Shown: in pieces, positions 17,410 through 26,434 of the stretch | Layout of the letters: the number at the start of each line of letters is the position of its first letter | Position numbering within the stretch: the first letter of the stretch is position 1 | Origin: UBA1444 sp964521625 | GTDB lineage: Bacteria; Bacillota; Negativicutes; UBA1444 | Direction: 5' to 3' | NCBI GenBank assembly: GCA_964521625.1 | Contig: CAZFSM010000022.1 | Span: 1 to 64,000 of the forward strand | Length of the DNA: 64,000 bases | Notes under the pieces: model-generated | Told to the model about the DNA's origin: nothing | Databases searched by the model: none | Seen by the model: the letters and a program-made list of their open reading frames with translations, nothing else | Translations under genes and position numbers: made by a program

Positions 17410-17446
17410 GGGCCTATGCATCAACACGATGCGTGGGCTCTTTTTT
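17410..17446 (+). terminator. leader or read-through terminator ahead of amino-acid ABC operon
   Basis: GCCTATGCATC pairs with GATGCGTGGGC (two G-U pairs; stem extendable to 13) around a 5-base loop and runs into TTTTTT. It lies 130 bases after the cysteine desulfidase gene and only 35 bases before the next start codon. It may end the upstream transcript, or act as an attenuator for the downstream operon. CCCC at about 17383 could pair with GGGG at 17409-17412 as an alternative fold. Confidence 0.75.
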
Positions 17447-17481
17447 GTTATATAAAAAATAATGATGAAAGAGGGATTGGA

Positions 17482-18312
17482 ATGAAGATGCTAAAAAAAC
17501 ACCTGACCCTGCTGCTCGCTCTGGTAATGATGGCGCTGGTTGCCGCCGGTTGCGGCGGCGCTCCGGCCAAACCGGAAGCAAAAGCAGAAACCAAGCCGGC
17601 GGCGGTTAGCCGAATCGACCAGATCAAGAAAAATGGCAAACTGATCCTCGCCACTGGCAACTATCGACCGTTTGAATATCACGACGAAAAAACCAACAAA
17701 ATCATCGGCTACGATATTGATGTCGCCGAAGCCATCGCCAAAAAGATCGGTGTGCCGCTGGAAATTAAAGAAATGCAATTTACCGGCCTGATCCCTTCGC
17801 TGCAGAATGGCCAGGTCGACCTGGTGATTGCCGCGATGTATATCACCCCGGCCCGCCAAGAAGTGGTCGATTTTGCCGCTCCCTACATGGATACCGGCAT
17901 GGTGCTGGCGGTCCTCAAGGACAACACAACTATCAAAAGCACTAAAGACCTTGACGGCAAAGTTGTCGGCGTAAAAACCGGCGCCACCAGTGAAAAGGTC
18001 GCCCAGGAAATGAAGGAAAAGGGCGCTAAAATTGAAATCAAGAGCTACAAAGAGACAGTTGACTATCTGCTGGATTTGCAAAACGGCCGTCTGGATGCTG
18101 CGATCAACGATCTGCTCAACCAGTTGGAATACAACAAAGCCAATCCCAATGTGAAGATTGTCGGCGAACCGTTTACCAAAGCCCAGTTGGGAATCGCCGT
18201 GAAAAAAGGCGACAAGGAATTGCTGGACTTGACCAACGCGGTGCTGAAAGAACTGAAACAATCCGGCGAAGCGGAAAAAATGTACAAGAAATGGTTGATC
18301 GGCGCGAAGTAA
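17482..18312 (+). CDS. polar amino-acid ABC transporter binding lipoprotein (family 3)
   Basis: About 276 residues from the ATG at 17482, which follows GAGGGATTGG. Lipobox VAAGC gives Cys24. The mature protein follows the family 3 pattern: LILATGNYRPFEYHDE, IIGYDIDVAEAIAKKIG, GLIPSLQNGQVDLVIAAMYITPARQEVVDFAAPY. It binds a polar amino acid outside the membrane. The following operon genes are PLP enzymes and amidohydrolases, so the ligand is probably their substrate or a precursor. Confidence 0.92.
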   Translation: MKMLKKHLTLLLALVMMALVAAGCGGAPAKPEAKAETKPAAVSRIDQIKKNGKLILATGNYRPFEYHDEKTNKIIGYDIDVAEAIAKKIGVPLEIKEMQFTGLIPSLQNGQVDLVIAAMYITPARQEVVDFAAPYMDTGMVLAVLKDNTTIKSTKDLDGKVVGVKTGATSEKVAQEMKEKGAKIEIKSYKETVDYLLDLQNGRLDAAINDLLNQLEYNKANPNVKIVGEPFTKAQLGIAVKKGDKELLDLTNAVLKELKQSGEAEKMYKKWLIGAK

Positions 18313-18341
18313 AATAAGGTTTTGGGGAAGAGGGAACGCTC

Positions 18342-18995
18342 ATGAATCTCGACTTTTCAGTTGTATTGACGAAGATTCCCATATTGCTTGAAGGGTGCGT
18401 CGTCACCCTTCAAATCTCCTTCTTCGCCTTATTGTTGGGAATGATCTTCGGCATAGCGGGTGCGCTGTGCCGAATTTCTGCCAACCGGGCGCTGAATTCT
18501 CTTGCTTTCATGTATGTATGGGTAATCCGGGGCACACCAGTAATGGTGCAACTGTTTATCCTCTACTTTGGCCTGCCGCAGCTGGGGATCAAACTGCCGA
18601 GTATGGTGGCCGGTGTGTTGGGTCTGGCGATCAATACCGGCGCTTATGTCACTGAAATCATCCGGGCGGGGATTCAGGCGGTGGATAAAGGTCAGATGGA
18701 AGCGGCGTTGTCGGTCGGCATGAGTTTCCGGCAGGCAATGGTGCGGATTATCGGTCCGCAGGCGACAAAAATCTGTATTCCGCCCTTGGTGAATCAATTT
18801 ATCATGACGTTGAAAAATTCTTCGATTGCTTCGTTGGTGACGATCACCGAATTGTTTCGGACCGGCGAGCAGATCATCTATACGACGTTCCGCAGTTTTG
18901 AAGTCTATATGGCGGTAGCGGTGCTGTACCTGATGATGAATTCAGTGTTTATGGTCCTAGCTGACAGACTGGAAAGGAAGATGGCGCGACAATGA
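18342..18995 (+). CDS. polar amino-acid ABC transporter permease
   Basis: A 217-residue membrane protein of the HisM/GlnP type. GCVVTLQISFFALLLGMIFG opens the permease domain, VIRGTPVMVQLFILYFGLPQ is the classic RGTP motif and GQMEAALSVGMSFRQAMVRIIGPQA is the ATPase-coupling loop. It overlaps the ATPase gene start by 4 bases. Confidence 0.93.
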   Translation: MNLDFSVVLTKIPILLEGCVVTLQISFFALLLGMIFGIAGALCRISANRALNSLAFMYVWVIRGTPVMVQLFILYFGLPQLGIKLPSMVAGVLGLAINTGAYVTEIIRAGIQAVDKGQMEAALSVGMSFRQAMVRIIGPQATKICIPPLVNQFIMTLKNSSIASLVTITELFRTGEQIIYTTFRSFEVYMAVAVLYLMMNSVFMVLADRLERKMARQ

Positions 18996-19723
18996 GCTAT
19001 ATCGTCGAAATGAAGAATGTCTATAAATCATTCGGTCCATTGGAAGTGCTGAAAGATTTCAACCTACAGCTGGCCGAAGGCGAAAAAGTCGTCATTATCG
19101 GGCCGAGCGGCTCCGGCAAAAGCACGGTTCTGCGCTGTATCAACAAACTTGAACCGATCCAGTCCGGCGAGGTTTTTTTCGAAGGCGAAAAAATTGATGA
19201 TCAGACAAATCTGTGCGATCTGCGGACGCATATCGGCATGGTTTTTCAGCGGTTCAACCTGTTCCCGCACAAAACAGCGATGGAAAACATTGTCGAAGCG
19301 CCGCTGGTGGTAAAAGGAATGTCAAGGGCCGACGCCGAAACAATAGCAGAAGAATTATTGGCCCGGGTAGGGCTTGCGGACAAACGGGACAGTTATCCTC
19401 GCGAGCTTTCCGGCGGGCAACAGCAACGGGTGGCGATCGCCCGTGCATTGGCGATGAATCCGAAGATTCTGCTGTTTGACGAACCGACCTCGGCTCTGGA
19501 CCCGGAGCTGGTGGGCGAAGTATTGGTCGTGATGAAAGATCTGGCGACCGAAGGCATAACGATGATCGTCGTGACCCATGAAATGGCGTTTGCCAAAGAT
19601 GTGGCCGACCGGGTCGTTTTCATGGATGGCGGCGTAATTGTCGAAGAAGGTACCCCGGCGGATATTTTTGAAACTCCGGCGCAGGAGCGGACCCAGCAAT
19701 TTCTGAAACGAATCCGGCATTAA
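18992..19723 (+). CDS. polar amino-acid ABC transporter ATPase (GlnQ-like)
   Basis: 243 residues with Walker A GPSGSGKST, Q-loop MVFQRFNLFPH, signature LSGGQQQR, Walker B ILLFDEPTSALDPE and switch histidine VTHE. This is the standard GlnQ/HisP layout. ATGA overlap with the permease gene. Confidence 0.94.
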   Translation: MSYIVEMKNVYKSFGPLEVLKDFNLQLAEGEKVVIIGPSGSGKSTVLRCINKLEPIQSGEVFFEGEKIDDQTNLCDLRTHIGMVFQRFNLFPHKTAMENIVEAPLVVKGMSRADAETIAEELLARVGLADKRDSYPRELSGGQQQRVAIARALAMNPKILLFDEPTSALDPELVGEVLVVMKDLATEGITMIVVTHEMAFAKDVADRVVFMDGGVIVEEGTPADIFETPAQERTQQFLKRIRH

Positions 19724-19740
19724 AGAAGAGGGGTGGCAGG

Positions 19741-20994
19741 TTGAGTTATGTGACAGGCTTGCGCTGCATTCATTGCGACCGGCAGTATGCAGTGACGGAA
19801 GTGGATTATTATTGTCCTTCCTGCGGCTACGAAGACGGGATTTTGGATGTGGAATACGATTACGCTGCCCTGGCCGCAGTGTTCAATCCGGCCACGCTGG
19901 CTGGCAGCCGCATCTTTTCGATGTGGCGCTATCTACCGTTATTGCCGATCGAGGACACGACAAAAATTCAGCATCTGCAAGTCGGCTGGACGCCGTTGTA
20001 CGATGCGACGCATCTGGCGGCTGAGCTGGGCGTGGCGCGACTGTTTGTCAAAGATGAAGGCCGTAACCCTACGGCTTCCTTTAAAGACCGGGCCAGTTCG
20101 ATCGGCGTGATCAAGGCGCTGGAAAAAGGCGCAACCAGCATCACCTGCGCGTCCACCGGCAACGCCGCTTCTTCATTGGCTGGATTTTCGGCGGCGGCTG
20201 GACTGCCGGCGACGATTTTTGTGCCGGAGCGCGCCCCGCAAGCCAAGGTGGCCCAACTACTGGTGTTTGGCGCCCGGGTTTTTGCCGTGCAGGGGACTTA
20301 CGACCAGGCCTGGGAGCTGTGCATGGAAGCGGCGGCGGAGTTTGGCTGGTACAACCGGAACTGCGCGATCAATCCTTATCTGATCGAAGGCAAGAAAACG
20401 GTCTCGCTTGAGTTGGTCGACCAACTGCGCGAGCAGTACGACGGCGCCTGTCCCGACTGGGTCGTAGTGTCGGTCGGCGACGGCTGCACGGTGGGCGGTG
20501 TCTGGAAAGGGCTGGTCGAGATGCACAAGCTTGGCTTCCTGCCGCGGCTGCCGAAGATTCTTGGCGTGCAGGCCGAGGGCTGCCAACCGTTTTTGACTGC
20601 CTGGCAAACCGGTGCGCCGTTGCAACCGACCGAAGACAACACGATCGCCGATTCGATCGCCGTCGGTCATCCGCGCAATTTCCAAAAAGGGATGAAAGCG
20701 ATTGTCGAATCCGGAGGGGCTTTCATCAGCGTGCCGGATGCAGACATTCTCGCTTCGATCACGACCCTGGCCCGCAAAGCGGCCGTATTTGGCGAACCGG
20801 CCGGCGTGGCCGGCGTGGCAGGCATCCGCAAAGCGGTAGCGCAGGGGCTGATTGCCGCCGATGAAACAGTGGCGCTACTAGTTACCGGCAATGGCCTGAA
20901 AGATATCCAGTCAGCGGTGAAAGCCGCTGGCACGCCTAATACCGTCGAACCGACGCTGGCTGCGGTGAAAGCAGCGATCGGAGGGTTGCGATGA
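19741..20994 (+). CDS. threonine synthase-like PLP enzyme
   Basis: A 417-residue fold-type-II PLP enzyme. It begins with a zinc ribbon (CIHC, Cys9/12, and CPSC, Cys25/28) and has the PLP lysine in NPTASFKDRAS (Lys115) and the phosphate-binding STGNAASS loop. This architecture is that of threonine synthase (ThrC), which converts O-phosphohomoserine to threonine. Placement in a catabolic-looking operon, without thrA or thrB, makes another lyase or ammonia-lyase activity possible. TTG start with AGAGGGG ahead. Its stop overlaps the start of the next gene. Confidence 0.85.
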   Translation: MSYVTGLRCIHCDRQYAVTEVDYYCPSCGYEDGILDVEYDYAALAAVFNPATLAGSRIFSMWRYLPLLPIEDTTKIQHLQVGWTPLYDATHLAAELGVARLFVKDEGRNPTASFKDRASSIGVIKALEKGATSITCASTGNAASSLAGFSAAAGLPATIFVPERAPQAKVAQLLVFGARVFAVQGTYDQAWELCMEAAAEFGWYNRNCAINPYLIEGKKTVSLELVDQLREQYDGACPDWVVVSVGDGCTVGGVWKGLVEMHKLGFLPRLPKILGVQAEGCQPFLTAWQTGAPLQPTEDNTIADSIAVGHPRNFQKGMKAIVESGGAFISVPDADILASITTLARKAAVFGEPAGVAGVAGIRKAVAQGLIAADETVALLVTGNGLKDIQSAVKAAGTPNTVEPTLAAVKAAIGGLR

Positions 20995-22592
20995 GCGGAC
21001 TGCTGATCCAGGGCGCTTCGATTGTCGACGGAACCGGCAAAAAAGCGTTTGTCGCCGATGTGGCGGTTAATGATTGTTTGATTAGCGAAATTGGCCGAAT
21101 TCCGGCGGAAACCGGCAATTTTTCCCGTGTGATCGATGCCCGGGGTTTGATGCTGACGCCAGGTTTCATCGATATGCACAGTCATTCCGATTTGTTGCAG
21201 CTGGTCAAACCGCAGGCTGCAGCGAAGATTTGCCAGGGCATCACGACCGAGCTGCTGGGGCAGGACGGTCTGGGTCTGGCGCCGCTGACGGACGGACATA
21301 TCGACTCCTACCGGCGGCATGTGTCCGGATTGCTGGGCGACCCAGACCTGGCCTGGACCTGGCGCAGTTTTGGCGAGTACCTGGAACGGTTGCAGCGAGA
21401 CGGTACGGCGACCAATCTGGCGGCGCTGGCCAGCCATGGGCCGCTGCGGATTGCCGTAGCCGGCATGGAGGAACGCGCCTTGACGCCGTTGGAGCTGGAC
21501 CGAATGTGCGAGTTGTTGCAGCAGAGTTACGATGAGGGCGCGTTCGGCTTGTCGACCGGATTGATTTACCCGCCCTGTATTTTTGCCGCACCTGATGAAC
21601 TGGTCGCATTGACCTCGGTTAGCGCCCGCAACGAGGGAATTTTTGTCGTGCATGTGCGTAACGAACGCGGTCTGGTCGTCGAATCGATCGGTGAAATTTT
21701 TGATCTGGCGCGAAAAACCGGCGTGGTCCCCCATATTTCCCACCTGAAAGTGATTGGCAAGGAGAACTGGGGTACGGCGGGCCGGATGCTGAAGCTGTTT
21801 GATGCGGCAATTGAAGAGGGACTGGACGCCTCCTTTGATCAATATCCTTATCCGGCCGGCAGTACGATGTTGAGCATTCTGGTGCCGCCGCATGCGCATG
21901 CCGGCGGTTCGGAAAAATTACTGGAACGTCTGCGCGATCCGGCGATGCGCGAGCGTCTGGCGGCAGAAATGCGGCAGGGGTTGCCTGACTGGGAAAACAT
22001 CGCGACCGCCGCCGGCTGGGACGGCGTGATCGTGACCGGCATCACCGACGGGCCGAACAAAATTTACGAAGGCAAATCGCTGACCGCAATCGCCGACGAG
22101 TGGGAAATTTCGCCGCAGGAAGTGGTATTTGAGTTGCTCCTGCAACAGAATTTGCAGGTTTCGATGGTGAATTTCAGTATGTCGGAGACGGATGTAGCCC
22201 AAATTATCAAGCATCCACGCGGCATGCTCGGCACCGACGGACTCTTGATCGGCAAGCCCCACCCGCGCGCCTATGCGTCGACGGCGCGAATTTTGTCGCG
22301 CTATGTGCGGCAGGAAAAACTGCTGACAATGGAGCAGGCCGTCGAACGGATGACCGGTCGCCCGGCCCGCCGGCTTGGTCTGCGGGATCGTGGCCGCATC
22401 GCACTCGGCGCGAAAGCCGACCTGGTATTGTTTGATGCCGCAAATATTCAGGAAGGCAATTCATTTGTCGATCCCTGCCGGCATCCTTCAGGTATTGAGT
22501 ACGTGTTTGTCAATGGAGTGGCGGCAGTCAGCCAGGGCAGGGAAACCGGCGCGCTGGCCGGACGGGTGTTGCGAAAAAATAACAGCAAGTGA
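20991..22592 (+). CDS. N-acyl-D-amino-acid deacylase family amidohydrolase
   Basis: A 533-residue amidohydrolase related to D-aminoacylase: DMHSHSD (His63, His65), TELLGQDGLGLAPLTD, EGAFGLSTGLIYPPCIFA, HISHLK and LGTDGL occur in order, matching the metal site and cap of the family. Such enzymes release D-amino acids from N-acyl forms; some relatives act on dihydro-orotate-like rings. It is sandwiched between a PLP enzyme and an M20 hydrolase, suggesting processing of a modified amino acid. Confidence 0.85.
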   Translation: MSGLLIQGASIVDGTGKKAFVADVAVNDCLISEIGRIPAETGNFSRVIDARGLMLTPGFIDMHSHSDLLQLVKPQAAAKICQGITTELLGQDGLGLAPLTDGHIDSYRRHVSGLLGDPDLAWTWRSFGEYLERLQRDGTATNLAALASHGPLRIAVAGMEERALTPLELDRMCELLQQSYDEGAFGLSTGLIYPPCIFAAPDELVALTSVSARNEGIFVVHVRNERGLVVESIGEIFDLARKTGVVPHISHLKVIGKENWGTAGRMLKLFDAAIEEGLDASFDQYPYPAGSTMLSILVPPHAHAGGSEKLLERLRDPAMRERLAAEMRQGLPDWENIATAAGWDGVIVTGITDGPNKIYEGKSLTAIADEWEISPQEVVFELLLQQNLQVSMVNFSMSETDVAQIIKHPRGMLGTDGLLIGKPHPRAYASTARILSRYVRQEKLLTMEQAVERMTGRPARRLGLRDRGRIALGAKADLVLFDAANIQEGNSFVDPCRHPSGIEYVFVNGVAAVSQGRETGALAGRVLRKNNSK

Positions 22593-22613
22593 TGATTTCC
22601 GGGGAGGGATAGT

Positions 22614-23822
22614 ATGGGACAGACAGAAGGAAAATTGACGCTAACGACGCCGGATGACGCAGGACTGGTCGCGTTGTGCCAACGGATGATCCAACTGCAA
22701 AGCTATACGGGAGCGGAAGGCGATCTGGCGCAAGAACTGAAAAAAACAATGCTGGCGCTCGGTTATGACCGGGCCTGGATCGATGATTTTGGCAATGTAA
22801 TCGGCGAAATCAAGGGCGGGTCAGCCGGGCCGGCGATTCTGTTCGATGGTCACATCGACACGGTGGAAGTCAGTGATGCCGAGGACTGGACAGTGCCGCC
22901 GTTTGAAGGGATAATTAAAGATGGTCGGATTTATGGCCGCGGCGCGAGTGACATGAAATGCGCCCTGGCGGCTATGATTTGCGGCGTTGCCACGCTGGCC
23001 GCCTGCCGCGATCAGTTGGCCGGCTCGGTGTTTGTTTCCGGTACCGTGTGTGAAGAAACTTTTGAAGGGCTGGGTCTGTCGAAGGTCGTGGCAGCGATCA
23101 AGCCCGATTTTGTCGTGATTGGCGAAGCATCAGCGCTGAACCTGAAACGCGGCCAACGCGGCCGGGCCGAAATCGTGGTGACCACCAGCGGCAAGGCGGC
23201 GCATTCCTCCAATCCCGCAGTCGGCAAAAATGCCGTGTATATGATGCTGGAACTGGTGAACGCGATCCGCGGCCTGCCGGTTCTGCAGGAAGCGTTTTTG
23301 GGCGAGGGGATTCTGGAACTGACCGACATTGTTTCCGCGCCGTACCCCGGCGCTTCGGTGGTGCCACACAAATGCCGGGTGACTTTTGACCGCCGGTTGT
23401 TGGTCGGCGAGACCGAAGAATCGGTACTGGCTCCATTGAAACAGTGCGTTCAGGACCTGAAACGCCGCGATCCACAGTTCGAAGCAGAAATTGAAATTGC
23501 CGAGGCGAGCCAGATATGTCATACTGGGGCGATCATGGCCGGCAAACGGTTCTTCCCGGCCTGGGTGCTGGCCGAGTCCCATCCGCTCGTCGCCGGAGCT
23601 TTGGCTGCCACCCGGCGGGCTGGTCTGGCGCCGGAAGTCACCAAATACAGTTTTTGCACCAATGGCAGTTACTCCGCCGGCATCGCCGGCATTCCGACGA
23701 TCGGCTTCGGTCCGGGCGCGGAAGACGGGGCGCATGTCGTGAATGAAAGCATCGAAATCAACCAGGTCAAACAGGCGGCGCTAGGCTATCAGGCAATTGC
23801 CGCCCAGTTCTTGACCAAATAA
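22614..23822 (+). CDS. M20 family hydrolase, YgeY-like
   Basis: A 402-residue M20 metallo-hydrolase. ILFDGHIDTVEVSD (His80, Asp82), YGRGASDMKCALAAM (Asp113) and GTVCEETFEGLG supply the expected two-metal site. The sequence style matches YgeY-type peptidases, which in other bacteria are linked to selenium-dependent or diaminopropionate-type catabolism. GGGAGGG precedes the ATG. The actual substrate is unknown. Confidence 0.8.
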   Translation: MGQTEGKLTLTTPDDAGLVALCQRMIQLQSYTGAEGDLAQELKKTMLALGYDRAWIDDFGNVIGEIKGGSAGPAILFDGHIDTVEVSDAEDWTVPPFEGIIKDGRIYGRGASDMKCALAAMICGVATLAACRDQLAGSVFVSGTVCEETFEGLGLSKVVAAIKPDFVVIGEASALNLKRGQRGRAEIVVTTSGKAAHSSNPAVGKNAVYMMLELVNAIRGLPVLQEAFLGEGILELTDIVSAPYPGASVVPHKCRVTFDRRLLVGETEESVLAPLKQCVQDLKRRDPQFEAEIEIAEASQICHTGAIMAGKRFFPAWVLAESHPLVAGALAATRRAGLAPEVTKYSFCTNGSYSAGIAGIPTIGFGPGAEDGAHVVNESIEINQVKQAALGYQAIAAQFLTK

Positions 23823-23840
23823 AACTTGGAGGGAAATCTG

Positions 23841-25199
23841 ATGAGCAAGGTTCCGTTCGGACCGACTTACGATGAAATGCTGCAGCCGGAGAAAATCTCG
23901 CCGGAAGTTCGCGCCACGGCGCTGAAACAGCTGCACGACAATGAAATGGACCCGATCAATTTATTCAATATCAATTGGAAAGACGCCGACAACAAAGTGC
24001 GCAAGATTGTGCTGCCGCCGGAGCTGACCGGCGTGGATGCCAATATTGTGGTCATGCTGGGTTGCGGCTTCCCATCCGGTTCGCACAAAGTGGGCCCGGC
24101 TTACAGCACGTTGATCGAAGGCCTGGTCGATGGCGACATCACCTCGGAACACACAATCCTCGGCCCCTCGACCGGTAACTTTGGCATTGGTACGGCCTAT
24201 ATCTCCAATCTGCTCGGGCTGAAGGCTGTCGTGATTATGCCGGACAACATGAGCAAGGAACGCTACGAACGGATTCGTAAATACGGCGGCGAGCTGGAGT
24301 TGACGCCGGGCTCCGAGTCCGATGTCATCCTGACGCTGGAACGGACCCATGAGATGATGAAAAACCCGAAGAATAAAGCGTTGGCCCAGTTTGAACTGAT
24401 GGCCAACTATCGTTTTCATCGCCATGTCACCGGCGGCAGCGCAATCGAAGCCGTCAAAGGCGTTGGCAATGGCCGGATCGCCGGATTTACCTCCGCTCCC
24501 GGTTCGGCAGGTACTTTGGCAGCCGGCGACCAGATCAAAGTCGCCTTCCCCGAAGCAAAGGTGGCCGCACTGGAGCCATACGAGTGCTCCACCCTCGCCA
24601 ACGGCGGGCTGGGCCAGCACCGGATCGAAGGGATCGGCGACAAGATGTGCACATTGATCCACAATGTGCTGACCACCGATTTCATTATCCTGATCAAAGA
24701 CGAAGAAACTGTCCAGGGTGTTAAAGTGTTCCACGACGGAACCGAGTTGCTGCTGAAAATGGGCGTCGATCCCGAACTGGCCAAGATTCTGACTTATGCA
24801 ATCGGCCCTTCGGGCATCTGCAACATCATTGGCGCGATCAAACTGGCCAAACACATGCGGTTCGGTCCAGGCGACAATGTGGTGACGGTTGCGACCGACG
24901 GATTTGACCGTTACGACTCGGTACTGGAAGAACTTAACGCGCGGTACCTGGAACTGACCGAAAATGTACTCAGTCGCTGGACTCAGGATATTTTCATCCA
25001 GGCTGATGAGGAGCATATTTATGATGTGCGTCGTCCAGCTGCAAAACAACGGCTGTTCCGCCAAAAAGAGGCGGATTGGCTGAAGTTCGGTTACAGTCAG
25101 CAATATCTGGACAGCCTGCAGGACCAGGCGTTCTGGGAAGCGGAGTACGCAAAGATCTACGGTTATAATGAAAAAATCTTGGCCCAACGGGGAAAATAG
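23841..25199 (+). CDS. fold-type-II PLP-dependent lyase/synthase
   Basis: A 452-residue enzyme of the cysteine synthase/threonine synthase superfamily. The likely PLP lysine is Lys83 in GFPSGSHKVGPAYS, and the phosphate loop is GPSTGNFGIGTAY. TSAPGSAGTLAAGD and GPSGICNIIGAIK are also typical of the fold. It is clearly different from the ThrC-like enzyme at the start of the operon. The reaction is unknown; a beta- or gamma-lyase on an amino acid freed by the two hydrolases is plausible. The ATG at 23841 follows TTGGAGGG, so it is preferred to an upstream start. Confidence 0.8.
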   Translation: MSKVPFGPTYDEMLQPEKISPEVRATALKQLHDNEMDPINLFNINWKDADNKVRKIVLPPELTGVDANIVVMLGCGFPSGSHKVGPAYSTLIEGLVDGDITSEHTILGPSTGNFGIGTAYISNLLGLKAVVIMPDNMSKERYERIRKYGGELELTPGSESDVILTLERTHEMMKNPKNKALAQFELMANYRFHRHVTGGSAIEAVKGVGNGRIAGFTSAPGSAGTLAAGDQIKVAFPEAKVAALEPYECSTLANGGLGQHRIEGIGDKMCTLIHNVLTTDFIILIKDEETVQGVKVFHDGTELLLKMGVDPELAKILTYAIGPSGICNIIGAIKLAKHMRFGPGDNVVTVATDGFDRYDSVLEELNARYLELTENVLSRWTQDIFIQADEEHIYDVRRPAAKQRLFRQKEADWLKFGYSQQYLDSLQDQAFWEAEYAKIYGYNEKILAQRGK

Positions 25200-25211
25200 C
25201 AAGTAATAAAA

Positions 25212-25255
25212 AAACTGGCGGCGCTCGGCAAAGGAGCGACCGCCAGTTTCTTTAT
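25212..25255 (+). terminator. intrinsic terminator of the amino-acid operon
   Basis: AAACTGGCGG/CCGCCAGTTT plus CGCTC/GAGCG, with one bulged A, form a 15-pair stem followed by CTTTATTT. It lies 13 bases after the PLP gene stop and may also serve the converging LysR gene. Confidence 0.88.
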
Positions 25256-25365
25256 TTATCAAAAACCGAACGTTTTGTTTTCATTCAACCAGAAACGGAG
25301 GACATCACATTATTAGATGCTTTTTCAACGTTTCGCAAGAAAAAGGTGTTCATATATCTTTGCTT

Positions 25366-26250
25366 TTAAATGAAAGACTGGTGATATTCTACCATGAAAG
25401 AGCGGAAAGTTTTCGCGGCATTGCATAGATAGCGTCGTTTGTTCCACATGATCGCCTGTGTCCGGAGAATAGCCGGATCTTTTATTTTGACAACTATTGT
25501 GTTTCCCAACACGCCGGTCCGATAACCGGATTCTGTGGTGAGAACAATGCCATATTCTGCAGCAAGCATTTTTGAACGAAGCATATAATCGCACTCCAGT
25601 ACGATTTTTGGCGTAAAACCTGCCTTGGCGCAAAGGTCGTCAAAATATTGTCGCATGGAAAACCCTTTTGATATGGCGATGAAGTTTTCGTTTTTTGCAT
25701 CAATGAAATGAACTTCACCTTGCTGGGCAAAATGATGACCGGGATATACGACGAAGATCGGTTTGTCATCAGGGATAAGAATAGACATATCCCACTTATC
25801 GCCAACTAAATCGGTTGTTGCAGTTATCACAAAGTCGAATTGCATCGACTCAGACTGATGCTCCAATTGATCACGCTTTAGCAAGGTGTGAGAGACTCTG
25901 ATGTCAGGATGTTTTTTGAAAAAAGCCTGAAGCGCATCATGCCAGACGATGGGACTGGTAATAGCAATGGACAAATTCTGATTTTTTCTACTCGCGGCAT
26001 CATTCATTTCCATTTTGGCATTATCAAGGGACACAAATATTTCATTGACGTATTTTAAATAGATTCGTCCGCTTTCATTAAGACGAATGTTGCGCCCCTC
26101 GCGCTCGAACAATTTGCAGCCTACTTCTTTTTCCAGCCGGGCAATGGTTGCACTCAGGGATGGGGCAGATACCAATAGGTCTTTTGCGGTTTGCGTCAGA
26201 TGTTCGCGCTCGGCAAGTTCTTTAAAGTATTTCAACTGTAATAAGCCCAT
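25366..26250 (-). CDS. LysR family transcriptional regulator
   Basis: 294 residues. The N-terminal winged helix reads LLQLKYFKELAEREHLTQTAKDLLVSAPSLSATIARLEKEVGCKLF, the classic LysR DNA-binding domain, followed by a periplasmic-binding-protein-like effector domain. It is transcribed away from the 2-hydroxyacyl-CoA dehydratase cluster, the standard arrangement for a LysR regulator and its target, so it probably senses a metabolite of that pathway. Confidence 0.92.
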   Translation of the reverse strand: MGLLQLKYFKELAEREHLTQTAKDLLVSAPSLSATIARLEKEVGCKLFEREGRNIRLNESGRIYLKYVNEIFVSLDNAKMEMNDAASRKNQNLSIAITSPIVWHDALQAFFKKHPDIRVSHTLLKRDQLEHQSESMQFDFVITATTDLVGDKWDMSILIPDDKPIFVVYPGHHFAQQGEVHFIDAKNENFIAISKGFSMRQYFDDLCAKAGFTPKIVLECDYMLRSKMLAAEYGIVLTTESGYRTGVLGNTIVVKIKDPAILRTQAIMWNKRRYLCNAAKTFRSFMVEYHQSFI

Positions 26251-26328
26251 GCAACGTTCCCCTTTTCGTTATCTGTTTTGAACTATATCACAAAAATATT
26301 AACTTTTGAACTAACGGTAGATAAATAA

Positions 26329-26365
26329 TTTGATAATTTACAAAATAGTACACAAATAACATAAT
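26329..26365 (+). promoter_or_regulatory. promoter with LysR-type site before the dehydratase cluster
   Basis: TTTACA (26337-26342), 17 bases, CATAAT (26360-26365) make a plausible sigma-A promoter 70 bases before the first gene. The inverted repeat TTTG-N8-CAAA (26329-26344), of the T-N11-A type bound by LysR proteins, overlaps the -35 box. Confidence 0.5.
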
Positions 26366-26434
26366 TGGAACAGATAAAAGTGAGCGCTTAGCGAATGGCA
26401 CAGCAAGAACGGAATTTTTTAAGGGGGATGCAGA

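Noticed and set aside
17383..17446. Known riboswitch (fluoride, glycine, lysine, ZTP, SAM types) in the transporter leader
   Set aside because: None of the conserved cores of these classes could be found; only the terminator is supported.
23961..25262. Long minus-strand reading frame opposite the PLP lyase
   Set aside because: Antisense shadow with no recognisable domain.
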